DNA of 64,000 bases from Phycisphaerae bacterium (GTDB lineage: Bacteria; Planctomycetota; Phycisphaerae; Sedimentisphaerales; UBA12454), in contig JBAZHC010000001.1 in the NCBI GenBank assembly GCA_041652575.1, forward strand, positions 62,001-126,000. The letters are read 5' to 3'. This document shows, in pieces, positions 7,122-15,166 of this stretch (position 1 is its first letter; each line of letters begins with the position of its first letter). A program made the position numbers and the translations under genes. A model generated the notes under the pieces. The model was given only the letters and a program-made list of their open reading frames with translations, ran no database searches and had not been told where the DNA came from.

Positions 7122-8177
7122 ATGAAATCAGCATTTCTTGGTATAACAAGTTCAGGCAAAAGCACACTGCTTGCCGCGGTCAGCGGCAGAAAGATGGGCC
7201 AGGCTGGCGCATCGCAAATCGAGGAATTAATCGCCAAGGTGCCGGACGAAAGGCTTGACTGGCTTTTTAATTTGTACAAACCAAAAAAAAATGTTCCTGC
7301 GACAATAGATTGTATTGATTTGCCGGGCCTGTCTTTTGCAGACGACCACTCAAGGGCGGCAGCGAGAAAATTATTGGGTAATGCGCGGACAAGTGAGCTG
7401 CTCGTGCTGGTTATAAGAGCGTTTGACAATGCAGGAATCAAGGCCGAGCCTTTGAAGGAACTTTCAGAATTGATGACTGAAATTCTTCTTGCCGACCTTG
7501 AACTTGTCGAGACAAGAATTGAAAAACTCGAAAAGCAGGTCAATAAACCCTCGAAAGAACAGCCGAAACAGAAAGCCGAACTCGAGATTCAATTGAAACT
7601 GCGTCAGACAATCGAGGCTGAAAAACCATTAAAGACCGCGATAGGAAACGACCTTGAACTTGAGATTGTAAAACCGCTCGGTTTTCTGACATTAAAACCG
7701 ATAGTACTTGTTTTTAATACCGCAGAAAGCAATCCCGCACAGGCTTTTGACACTGCCGGCGTTATCGATTCGACAGTTCCGGTAATCAGTGTTTGTGCCG
7801 AGATTGAATATGAAATAAGTCAGCTCGACCCGGAAAGCAGGGCTGAATTTATAAAGGATTTGGGTCTGTCAGAATCGGCTGCGCATAAATTTGTCAGGAG
7901 CTGTTATTCGGCTCTCGGACTGATTAACTTTTTCACGGTCGGTCCGGACGAGACAAGGGCCTGGCCGATAATGGCAGGCACAACCGCACTCGATGCGGCC
8001 GGCAAGATTCACAGCGATATAAAACGCGGCTTTATCAGGGCCGAGACAATCAGCTTTGCCGATTTAAAGCAGTTCGGCGATGAGAAAGCGGTAAAGGCCG
8101 CCGGCAAAGTCCGTCTCGAAGGAAAAGCATACGTTGTTCAGGACGGCGATATTATGAATTTCAGATTTAATGTTTAA
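7122..8177 (+). CDS. YchF-like (Obg family) GTPase, divergent
   Basis: A 351-residue protein from ATG 7122; the region upstream in frame comes from the repeat. The P-loop GITSSGKST (residues 7-15), VPDERLDWLFNLYKPKKNVPATI and DLPGL (G3) align with YchF, and the last 80 residues form the YchF TGS domain (FFTVGPDETRAWPI... ending DGDIMNFRF). The nucleotide-specificity motif is NTAE instead of the N-x-D/E-E of YchF. The middle helical hairpin (LETRIEKLEKQVNKPSKEQ...) is present. YchF proteins bind ATP or GTP and associate with ribosomes. The departures from consensus suggest a paralogue rather than the housekeeping copy. Confidence 0.8.
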   Translation: MKSAFLGITSSGKSTLLAAVSGRKMGQAGASQIEELIAKVPDERLDWLFNLYKPKKNVPATIDCIDLPGLSFADDHSRAAARKLLGNARTSELLVLVIRAFDNAGIKAEPLKELSELMTEILLADLELVETRIEKLEKQVNKPSKEQPKQKAELEIQLKLRQTIEAEKPLKTAIGNDLELEIVKPLGFLTLKPIVLVFNTAESNPAQAFDTAGVIDSTVPVISVCAEIEYEISQLDPESRAEFIKDLGLSESAAHKFVRSCYSALGLINFFTVGPDETRAWPIMAGTTALDAAGKIHSDIKRGFIRAETISFADLKQFGDEKAVKAAGKVRLEGKAYVVQDGDIMNFRFNV

Positions 8178-8189
8178 CTGGAGTTTGAA

Positions 8190-9224
8190 ATGAAGGCTCT
8201 TGCTCTTACTGGTTTGAAGAAACTGGAATTTCTTGATGTTCCGCAGCCTAAAATAGTAAATGATACCGATGTGCTGCTCAAAATCGCGGCGGTCGGTGTC
8301 TGCGGCAGCGATGTGCATTATTACGAAACAGGAAGAGTCGGCGCCCAGGTTGTAACATATCCGTATAGAATCGGACACGAATGTTCAGCTACAGTTACGC
8401 AGGTCGGCAAAGCCGTAAAAAATGTCAAAGTCGGCGATAACGTTGTTATCGAGCCTGCCGTTTCCTGCCACAAGTGCGACCAGTGCAAAATGGGCAGAGA
8501 AAATACCTGCAGAAATTTAACATTTCTCGGCACTCCCGGTCAGGGCGATGGCTGTCTTTGCGAATATATGGTTATGCCCGAAGAAGCCTGCCTTGTAATC
8601 AATGACAAGCTTACACTTATCCAGGCAGCATTGTGCGAACCTTTCACGATAGGCTTATATGCGGTAAAACAGAGTCAGGGCCCTTACAGCGAAAAAATTG
8701 CGATACTCGGCTCCGGCCCGATAGGACTTAGCTGTATGACCGCGGCCGGAATAAAAGGCGCAAAGAAAATTTATATGACAGACAAAATCAATTCGAGACT
8801 TGCTGTCGCCAAAAAACACGGCGCAGACTGGATAGGCAATCCCGATGAAGCTGATATTGTCGAACAGATAAAAAAACTTGAACCGCTCGGCGTCGATGTC
8901 GTTTACGAATGCGCAGGCCAGCAGAGTACGATTGACCAGGCCCTTGAAATTTTACGGCCGGGCGGGAAACTTGTTCTTGTCGGCATTCCGCGTGAAAGTA
9001 CGATGTCGTTTTGCATTGACTATGCGCGCAGAAAAGAAATTACGATTGTAAATATCCGCAGACAGAACCGCACAACCGAAGAGTCTATTGAACTTATCGC
9101 GGATAAAAAAGTGAATATTGATTTTATGGTTACGCACAGATTCGCTTTTAAGGATGGGATAAAGGCGTTTGAAATTGTTGCCGGCTACAAAGACGGCGTA
9201 ATCAAAGCGATGATTGAATTTTGA
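8190..9224 (+). CDS. Zinc-dependent sorbitol/L-iditol 2-dehydrogenase-like enzyme
   Basis: A 344-residue medium-chain dehydrogenase. Catalytic zinc ligands are Cys in GVCGSDVH, the GHE motif and a Glu downstream. The structural zinc motif is CHKCDQCKMGRENTC. The coenzyme site is GSGPIGLSC followed by an acidic residue (TDKI), favouring NAD. The closest families are sorbitol, xylitol and L-iditol dehydrogenases; the exact polyol cannot be read from sequence. Start ATG follows TGGAG. It sits 12 bp after the GTPase gene and is probably cotranscribed with it. Confidence 0.88.
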   Translation: MKALALTGLKKLEFLDVPQPKIVNDTDVLLKIAAVGVCGSDVHYYETGRVGAQVVTYPYRIGHECSATVTQVGKAVKNVKVGDNVVIEPAVSCHKCDQCKMGRENTCRNLTFLGTPGQGDGCLCEYMVMPEEACLVINDKLTLIQAALCEPFTIGLYAVKQSQGPYSEKIAILGSGPIGLSCMTAAGIKGAKKIYMTDKINSRLAVAKKHGADWIGNPDEADIVEQIKKLEPLGVDVVYECAGQQSTIDQALEILRPGGKLVLVGIPRESTMSFCIDYARRKEITIVNIRRQNRTTEESIELIADKKVNIDFMVTHRFAFKDGIKAFEIVAGYKDGVIKAMIEF

Positions 9225-9309
9225 TTAGGGCATAGGGTTAGCTGGAAAAGAAGTAAGTAAAATTACCACACTGGACTTAAAAAGCGGGTACCTGTCCACA
9301 GTTTAACGG

Positions 9310-10299
9310 TTAGTCCGCGTCTGCTTTGATGCCTTTGTTCAAGCATACGACTGGCTTGTCTTGCCGGTCAGCATATTGTACCCATGCTTTATATCCTAGT
9401 CCCCAATCAATAAACAGCTTCCCAATGAAATCACTCAGCCTGTCCTGCAACGTCAGGTCATAGACATCGCAACTTCCGGCTTTATAAACATCGCCTTCCA
9501 CATGCGACGAGAGAGTGTCTTTGGGTAAAAGTCCTTGATACCTCACAGCATAAAGCCCCGCAAACATCGTATCATCGTTGAAATCGACAATGAATACTGC
9601 CCAGTACGGTGCTGTGAACTTCTTTCGAGCCCTTATTTCTTGTTCGGATTGGTACTTTTCAAACCGTGGGCGGTTCTCACACCACAACTCGTAAGGTGTA
9701 TGACCTTTGGTCGCTCTTTTGTCTTTGTGCCGGATAAGGCGAACATCGGCCGGTGACAACCCTGCATTACGCAAAATTGTATTGAACATAATTGGCAACG
9801 GAGCTTGCTGTGTATTGCCCTTCATAATACCTCCTTTTGTGTTATCTATAGAAGCATTATTGTTTGTTTCATTTTTCGTCATCTTGACAGAAGGGTAAAT
9901 CTCATCCTCAAACAGATTATCAAATTGATTATCACCTTTATTAGCAAGAAATTCTTTTAATGATGTTAATTTTATTTCTTTCCAAGCAATGCCATGATGG
10001 TCTAAGGTCTTTTGAATGTTAGGCGGGACACGAGATCCAACTAACATAACTCTTATATCCGGGTTATCTGCGGAAAGAAGCATACCTTCATATGAAAGGA
10101 TTTGGCCAATATGTTCATCTTTTATTGGACCCGCTTTTAATTCTACGATAAGCTTTCTTTTATGCTTATCGTCAAATAAAAGATCCATTCTTCTTCCATA
10201 TACAGTTACCTGTCGTCCTGTCAAAATCAACCCGGTTTCTATTAAGTCAGGATATTTGGCAAGTACTGATTCAAGGTCTGACTCTTTCATCTTTAACAC
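9310..10299 (-). CDS. NucS-like nuclease domain fused to a GIY-YIG-associated N-terminal domain
   Basis: A 329-residue ORF (GTG 10299; ATG 10290 is equally plausible). Residues about 1-115 match the DUF91/NucS nuclease fold: GRRMDLLF gives the catalytic Asp, LIVELKAG the ExK pair and GQILSYEG the conserved Gln. A low-complexity linker (about 116-158) follows. The C-terminal 170 residues (LSPADVRLIRHKDKRATKG, PYELWCENRPRFEKYQS, APYWAVFI, FIDWGLGYKAW) resemble the N-terminal module of a family of GIY-YIG nuclease proteins, but the GIY-YIG domain itself is absent. A strong ribosome binding site with ATG lies inside the ORF at the boundary, so the second half may also be made separately (9825-9310, 171 residues). 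Confidence 0.7.
   Translation of the reverse strand: MLKMKESDLESVLAKYPDLIETGLILTGRQVTVYGRRMDLLFDDKHKRKLIVELKAGPIKDEHIGQILSYEGMLLSADNPDIRVMLVGSRVPPNIQKTLDHHGIAWKEIKLTSLKEFLANKGDNQFDNLFEDEIYPSVKMTKNETNNNASIDNTKGGIMKGNTQQAPLPIMFNTILRNAGLSPADVRLIRHKDKRATKGHTPYELWCENRPRFEKYQSEQEIRARKKFTAPYWAVFIVDFNDDTMFAGLYAVRYQGLLPKDTLSSHVEGDVYKAGSCDVYDLTLQDRLSDFIGKLFIDWGLGYKAWVQYADRQDKPVVCLNKGIKADAD
9823..9837 (-). promoter_or_regulatory. Internal Shine-Dalgarno and ATG inside the nuclease fusion
   Basis: On the minus strand, AAAGGAGGT (9837-9829) is followed after three bases by ATG (9825-9823). It is the strongest ribosome binding site noted in this part of the window and falls exactly at the domain boundary. 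The ATG continues MKGNTQQAPLPIMFNTIL. Confidence 0.7.
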
Positions 10300-10674
10300 T
10301 TTATATTAAAGTCCTTTTTGTTCAACTATGCCTCTGAGCCTCATTTCCAATATAATACCAAACCTGTCTTGAAAATCAATATTTTTAACTGACGGTCTTA
10401 TATTGCTTTAAAACGGCGTATTGTCTTTCTATTATATTATCGTAAGCAACATGATAAATTGGCCGAAAGAAATTGAAATTTTTTAAAAAAAGTGAAAAAT
10501 TCATCTAACAAACCTTATATTTCCACTATGATTTAGGGATGGTTTTTATAAAATTTGAAAATTAGGGTTAGGATATACTTTTAATTTGGCAAATAATGTG
10601 TCTATCACGTGCTATATTACTATAGTTATTGTATTATTTGTCAAAATCTCTTTTTTGGGTTATAATTACAGCTT
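10300..10674. other. AT-rich intergenic region between divergent genes
   Basis: No coding sequence is seen. On the minus side, TATAAA lies 9 nt before the nuclease ATG at 10290. On the plus side, the cinA promoter is at the far end (10638-10666). Nothing else is recognised. Confidence 0.5.
10638..10666 (+). promoter_or_regulatory. cinA promoter; predicts a leaderless mRNA
   Basis: TTGTCA (10638-10643), a 17-bp spacer and a perfect TATAAT (10661-10666). The cinA ATG is at 10675, 8 nt after the -10 box, and no Shine-Dalgarno precedes it. Confidence 0.7.
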
Positions 10675-11919
10675 ATGCAAAATAATGCTGCGATAATAAG
10701 CGTTGGCAATGAGCTTTTAAACGGCAATACCGTTGACACAAACAGCAGTTGGCTGCAAAGCCGATTGCTTACGGTATCTATACCCATAGTTTATAGCTGT
10801 GCCGTTATCGACGACATCGAGGAGATTAAAAACGCCATTGAATACGCTTCCGGCAAAGCGGATATCATTTTAATTACCGGCGGTCTCGGCCCGACGGACG
10901 ACGACCTTACGAGAGATGGAATCGCACAATTCCTGAATGTCAAACTTGAATATCATCCTGAAATTTATGAGAAGATAGAAAATTTCTTCACGGCCATAAA
11001 CAGGCCATTGGTGGAAAAAAACAAAATTCAGGCCTATCTTCCTGCCGGCACTGTTGCTATCGAAAATGAACTCGGCACCGCGCCGGGAATATTTTACAAA
11101 GACGGCAAAAAAATAATTGCCTCGTTTCCCGGTGTGCCGAGCGAGATGAAACAGATGTTCGACAAGTCGATTTTGCCTAAGCTGAAAAAGTTTTCTCACA
11201 GCGATTGTCTGGTTGTAAGGAAAATCAGATGTATCGGCGCAGGCGAATCGGCAATCGCCGAGATGATGGGCGATATGATGGCACGCGACAGGAATCCGCT
11301 TGTAAACTGCACTGTCGATCATGGAATCATCACGCTGCATATAATCGCCCGCGCTCAGGATAAGCGCAGTGCCGAGATTATGGCGGCAAAGGATATCGAA
11401 AGACTTCGCGGCATTTTAGGCGAGCTTATTTACGGTTTGGACGAGCAGAGTCTTGCTGAAGTTGTCGGACAGAAACTTTTAGAGAAAAAAAAGACTTTAG
11501 CGACAGCCGAATCCTGTACAGGCGGCCTTATCGCCAAAATGATTACCGATGTGCCGGGTTCGAGCGGATATTTTACTTACGGCTGGGTTACTTACAGCAA
11601 CGAGGCGAAAATATCGGAACTTGGCGTAGAAAAAAAACTGATAGAACAGTTTGGTGCCGTCAGCAGAGAGGTTGCCGCGGCGATGGCTAAAGGGGCCAGG
11701 AAAAAATCAGGTGCGGATTTCGCCGTTGCCGTTACTGGAATTGCAGGCCCGCAGGGCGAAACTGAACAAAAACCTGTGGGATTGGTATATATTTCCATAG
11801 CTTCATCGAGAGGTGCCGAAACGGAGAGATTTTTATTCGGACCAAGAAACAGGGATTTTATCAGACTAAGAACAGCTCAAACTTTACTTAATTTACTCAG
11901 ATTGAAGTTGGGTAATTGA
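10675..11919 (+). CDS. cinA: CinA family protein (nicotinamide-nucleotide amidohydrolase)
   Basis: A 414-residue full-length CinA. The N-terminal MoaB-like domain has IISVGNELLNGNTVDTNS and the ITGGLGPTDDDLTRDG motif. The C-terminal PncC-type domain (about 255-414) has ATAESCTGGLIAKMITDVPGSS and AVTGIAGPQG, with the catalytic Ser and conserved Thr. CinA converts nicotinamide mononucleotide to nicotinic acid mononucleotide, recycling pyridine nucleotides; the N-terminal domain acts on ADP-ribose in some bacteria. The gene appears to be transcribed on its own leaderless message; the next promoter overlaps its stop codon. Confidence 0.95.
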   Translation: MQNNAAIISVGNELLNGNTVDTNSSWLQSRLLTVSIPIVYSCAVIDDIEEIKNAIEYASGKADIILITGGLGPTDDDLTRDGIAQFLNVKLEYHPEIYEKIENFFTAINRPLVEKNKIQAYLPAGTVAIENELGTAPGIFYKDGKKIIASFPGVPSEMKQMFDKSILPKLKKFSHSDCLVVRKIRCIGAGESAIAEMMGDMMARDRNPLVNCTVDHGIITLHIIARAQDKRSAEIMAAKDIERLRGILGELIYGLDEQSLAEVVGQKLLEKKKTLATAESCTGGLIAKMITDVPGSSGYFTYGWVTYSNEAKISELGVEKKLIEQFGAVSREVAAAMAKGARKKSGADFAVAVTGIAGPQGETEQKPVGLVYISIASSRGAETERFLFGPRNRDFIRLRTAQTLLNLLRLKLGN

Positions 11920-11944
11920 CCTCTTTGGCCGATATTGATATAGT
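11916..11944 (+). promoter_or_regulatory. Promoter of the secretion/pilus operon
   Basis: TTGACC (11916-11921), a 17-bp spacer and TATAGT (11939-11944). The -35 box overlaps the TGA stop of cinA. Confidence 0.65.
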
Positions 11945-11985
11945 TATAGTATAAATAACACGATTGGAGTGTATCTATACGTTTT

Positions 11986-13698
11986 ATGGCAAAAAGCCGA
12001 AGAAAATTAGGCGAAATACTCTACAAAAGCGGATTGGTTAGCAAAGAAGCGCTTATTGACGCCCTGAAAACCTCTCAGCAGAAGAACAAAAGAATCGGCG
12101 AAACGCTGATCGAGATGGGGCTGGTTTCTGAAGACCACGTTACTAAGGCTATTGCTCATCAATTTGGTCTTGAATATATAGACCTTGACAGGCATCCCAT
12201 TTCCCAGAGTACATTAAAACTTATTCCGGAAGAAGTCGTTCAGAAGTATGGTGTTTTGCCGATTAGCAAGGAGAACGGCAGGTTAAAACTGATTATCAGC
12301 GACCCGCTTGACCTTGATATGCTTGATACGCTGCGTTTCAGGCTTAACAGCGAAATTGACTGCAGTATCGCAAGTCCTACGAAGATTCGCGCCTTCATCG
12401 ACAGAAGTATAGACGAGGTAAGAAGCAGTATTGATGCCACCGCCGCCGAGCTCGCCGAAGAAGGCCATACCATTGAAGAGGAAATAAGAAAGGCCGCCGA
12501 CGCGGAGGAAGATGATGAAGGACCGGTTATTCGGCTTGTCAATATGATGATTGACGAAGCGGTCCGTATGAAGGCAAGCGATATTCATATCGAGCCGATG
12601 GCCGACCGTGTAAGGGTTCGCTATCGTGTCGATGGTGTTTGTGCCGAAAGGGATACTATTCCCAAGCATATGCAGCCGGCGGTACTTGCCCGTTTGAAGA
12701 TTTTATCGGGAATGGACATTTCAGAAAGACGACTGCCGCAGGACGGAAGAATTCAGAGAGAAATCGAAGGCAGGAAGGTTGACTTCCGTGTTTCTGCGCT
12801 CCCCGGTTATCATGGCGAAAGTACTGTGCTTCGTATTTTAGAGCCGGAGTCGATTAATATTGGTATCCAGGCACTGGGTCTGGGCGATGAAGACAATCAG
12901 AAATTTTTGAAAATTATCAAAAGACCGAATGGTATATTCCTTGTTACAGGACCGACCGGCAGCGGAAAAAGTACGACGCTTTACTCGGCACTGAAAGAGC
13001 TTAACAAACCCGACAAAAAGATTATTACCGCTGAGGACCCGGTGGAATATAACGTAGCGGGCATTAACCAGTGCCAGGTGAAAGAGGACATTGGGCTTAC
13101 TTTTGCCAAAATTCTTCGAGCAATGCTGCGTCAGGCGCCGAACGTGATCCTCGTCGGCGAAATTCGTGACGGCGAGGTTGCCGATATCGCTATTCAGGCC
13201 GCACTTACGGGCCACCTTGTTTTCAGCACTCTGCATACCAATGACGCTTCCAGCGCGATTACGCGTTTGATTGATATGGGCGTAAAGCCTTTCCTTGTCG
13301 CAAGTTCAATTCAGGCTATTATGGCACAGCGCCTTGTGCGAAGAATATGCCCGGCTTGTAAAATTGTCGATGAACATCCTGACCCGCATTTTCTGAGGCT
13401 GCTCAATATCGGGCCGGACGATTTGAAAAAATATCCTGTGTATAAAGGCGCAGGCTGCAATAAATGTCATAATCTCGGTTATAAGGGCAGGCAGGGAATC
13501 TTTGAAATACTCGAGATGAATAACGAGTTGAGAGAACTTGCATTTGCCAGGGCTCCTGCTTCGGAGCTGCGAAGGGCCGCAAAGGCCGGAGGTATGAGAA
13601 CCCTGCTCGGAGACGGCAGGGAAAAAGTGTTCAAAGGAATAACAACGCCTGAAGAAGTCTCGAAACATTCACAGGCGGAAGGTTTGGTACTCGATTAA
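11986..13698 (+). CDS. GspE/PilB-type secretion ATPase with MshEN domain (first copy)
   Basis: A 570-residue protein. Residues about 5-130 form an MshEN domain with two KLGEILxxxGLVS / RIGETLIEMGLVS repeats, the pattern that binds cyclic-di-GMP in MshE. The ATPase part has ASDIHIEP, a Walker A GPTGSGKST, a Walker B ILVGEIRDGE, a His box (STLHTND), and a four-Cys zinc module (CPAC ... CNKC). It should power assembly of a pseudopilus or pilus at the inner membrane. It is the first gene of a cluster that continues with pilT. A possible ribosome binding site (TTGGAG) is unusually far from the ATG, about 17 nt. Confidence 0.93.
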   Translation: MAKSRRKLGEILYKSGLVSKEALIDALKTSQQKNKRIGETLIEMGLVSEDHVTKAIAHQFGLEYIDLDRHPISQSTLKLIPEEVVQKYGVLPISKENGRLKLIISDPLDLDMLDTLRFRLNSEIDCSIASPTKIRAFIDRSIDEVRSSIDATAAELAEEGHTIEEEIRKAADAEEDDEGPVIRLVNMMIDEAVRMKASDIHIEPMADRVRVRYRVDGVCAERDTIPKHMQPAVLARLKILSGMDISERRLPQDGRIQREIEGRKVDFRVSALPGYHGESTVLRILEPESINIGIQALGLGDEDNQKFLKIIKRPNGIFLVTGPTGSGKSTTLYSALKELNKPDKKIITAEDPVEYNVAGINQCQVKEDIGLTFAKILRAMLRQAPNVILVGEIRDGEVADIAIQAALTGHLVFSTLHTNDASSAITRLIDMGVKPFLVASSIQAIMAQRLVRRICPACKIVDEHPDPHFLRLLNIGPDDLKKYPVYKGAGCNKCHNLGYKGRQGIFEILEMNNELRELAFARAPASELRRAAKAGGMRTLLGDGREKVFKGITTPEEVSKHSQAEGLVLD

Positions 13699-13718
13699 TA
13701 TTTTGACAGGATTTTAAA

Positions 13719-14855
13719 ATGGCTACGGTACATATAGACAGGCTTCTTGACGCGTGTATAAAAATGGGCGGTTCAGACGTGCATCTTACTGTCGGCAGGC
13801 CGCCGGTGTTAAGAGTTCACGGCAGATTGAGGTCGCTTGAGACCAAGGTACTTGAGCCTGAGGATACAAGTGCGCTGATGAAGAGTATAACTCCAGACAA
13901 AAATCAGCAGGAATTTCAGGAAGTCGGCGGTACAGATTTTGGTTTTGCCTTCGGCGATAAGGCCCGGTTCAGAACAGCGATTTTCCGTCAGAAAGGTAAT
14001 GTAACTCTCGTATTGCGATTAATACCTTCTGAGCTGATGAGCCTGGAAAAAATAGGACTGCCGAAGATTTGTTCTGCGCTGTGTCGCAGGCCAAGAGGGC
14101 TTTTTCTTGTAACAGGACCAACCGGAAGCGGTAAAACAACTACGCTTGCGAGTATGATTAATTATATCAATGAGACTCTCGACCGGCATATAATAACAGT
14201 TGAACATCCTATTGAATATTATCATCAGCACAAAAAATCGATTGTAAATCAGCGTGAGGTCGGAACCGATGTACCGAATTTTGCCGAGGCGTTGAGAAGG
14301 GCACTAAGGCAGGACCCTGACGTAATCCTTGTCGGCGAGTTGCGAGACCTTGAAACGATGGAAAATGCTCTCCGTGCGGCAGAAACCGGACACCTTGTGT
14401 TCAGCACCGTGCATACCACAGGCTGTCAGGGTACGATTACCAGAATTGTCGATACTTTCCCGGTCGCCCAGCAGGAGCAGATAAGGGTGCAGATGAGCAC
14501 AAATCTTATCGCCGTTTTAAGCCAGGCGCTTTGTCCGTTAAAGGCCGGCAAGGGCAGAGTCGCTGCTTATGAATTTATGGTGGTAACGCCTGCCATTGCA
14601 AACCTTATTCGTGAGAATAAAACCTATAGAATTGAGTCGAGTATTCAAACCGGAAAGAATCTCGGTATGCAATTGCTGGATGACCATCTATGGGACCTCT
14701 ATGATAAGGATAGGATTACTCTTGAAGAGATGCTCGACAAGGCCAGACAGCCAAGTGTCATGCTCGAAAAGGCCGAAAAGAAAATGGGCGGAAGGACCGA
14801 AGAAATGAAAAGGGAACTTGAAAATATCGGTCCTATTATTGGGGTTTCCAGCTAA
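13719..14855 (+). CDS. pilT: Twitching-motility retraction ATPase PilT
   Basis: A 378-residue hexameric ATPase. The N-terminal PAS-like part carries GGSDVHLTVGRPP. Walker A is GPTGSGKTT, Walker B is VILVGELRDLET, and the His boxes are HPIEYYH and STVHTT. The C-terminal AIANLIRE matches the AIRNLIRE motif that PilT needs for retraction and that GspE/PilB lack. Its presence says that the system can probably retract a filament, pointing to a type IV pilus rather than only secretion. It starts 20 bp after the first gspE. Confidence 0.93.
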   Translation: MATVHIDRLLDACIKMGGSDVHLTVGRPPVLRVHGRLRSLETKVLEPEDTSALMKSITPDKNQQEFQEVGGTDFGFAFGDKARFRTAIFRQKGNVTLVLRLIPSELMSLEKIGLPKICSALCRRPRGLFLVTGPTGSGKTTTLASMINYINETLDRHIITVEHPIEYYHQHKKSIVNQREVGTDVPNFAEALRRALRQDPDVILVGELRDLETMENALRAAETGHLVFSTVHTTGCQGTITRIVDTFPVAQQEQIRVQMSTNLIAVLSQALCPLKAGKGRVAAYEFMVVTPAIANLIRENKTYRIESSIQTGKNLGMQLLDDHLWDLYDKDRITLEEMLDKARQPSVMLEKAEKKMGGRTEEMKRELENIGPIIGVSS

Positions 14856-15166
14856 ATTTTATTCAGCGGTCAAGGTGGACTTGAAAAGAAGGAGACTCTT
14901 TTTGTCATTAATTTTGCGGTTTTATCCCTCTTCATAAAAGTATTTGTTGTAACAATATTTATGGTTTAGATTTTTATATTATATTGTTCATTTTACCAAT
15001 TTTAAACCATAATATTTATAGTGGTAACAGATTTGTTTTTACTAAATTGTTTTAAATACCAAGTGTCGCATACATAATTTTCTTGCTAACATAGTGTTAT
15101 GAACGTATATTGTTATTAGAAGGGTAAAGATAATTTACCGATTAAGAATTAAGTTGGAGGTCTGAT
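14856..15166. other. AT-rich spacer between pilT and the second gspE
   Basis: No gene is seen. A 9-bp inverted repeat (TATGGTTTA/TAAACCATA, about 14960-15010) and neighbouring GTAACA/TGGTAAC sequences give weak dyad symmetry. The length and AT content suggest that a separate promoter for the second half of the cluster lies here, but I cannot place it confidently. Confidence 0.4.
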
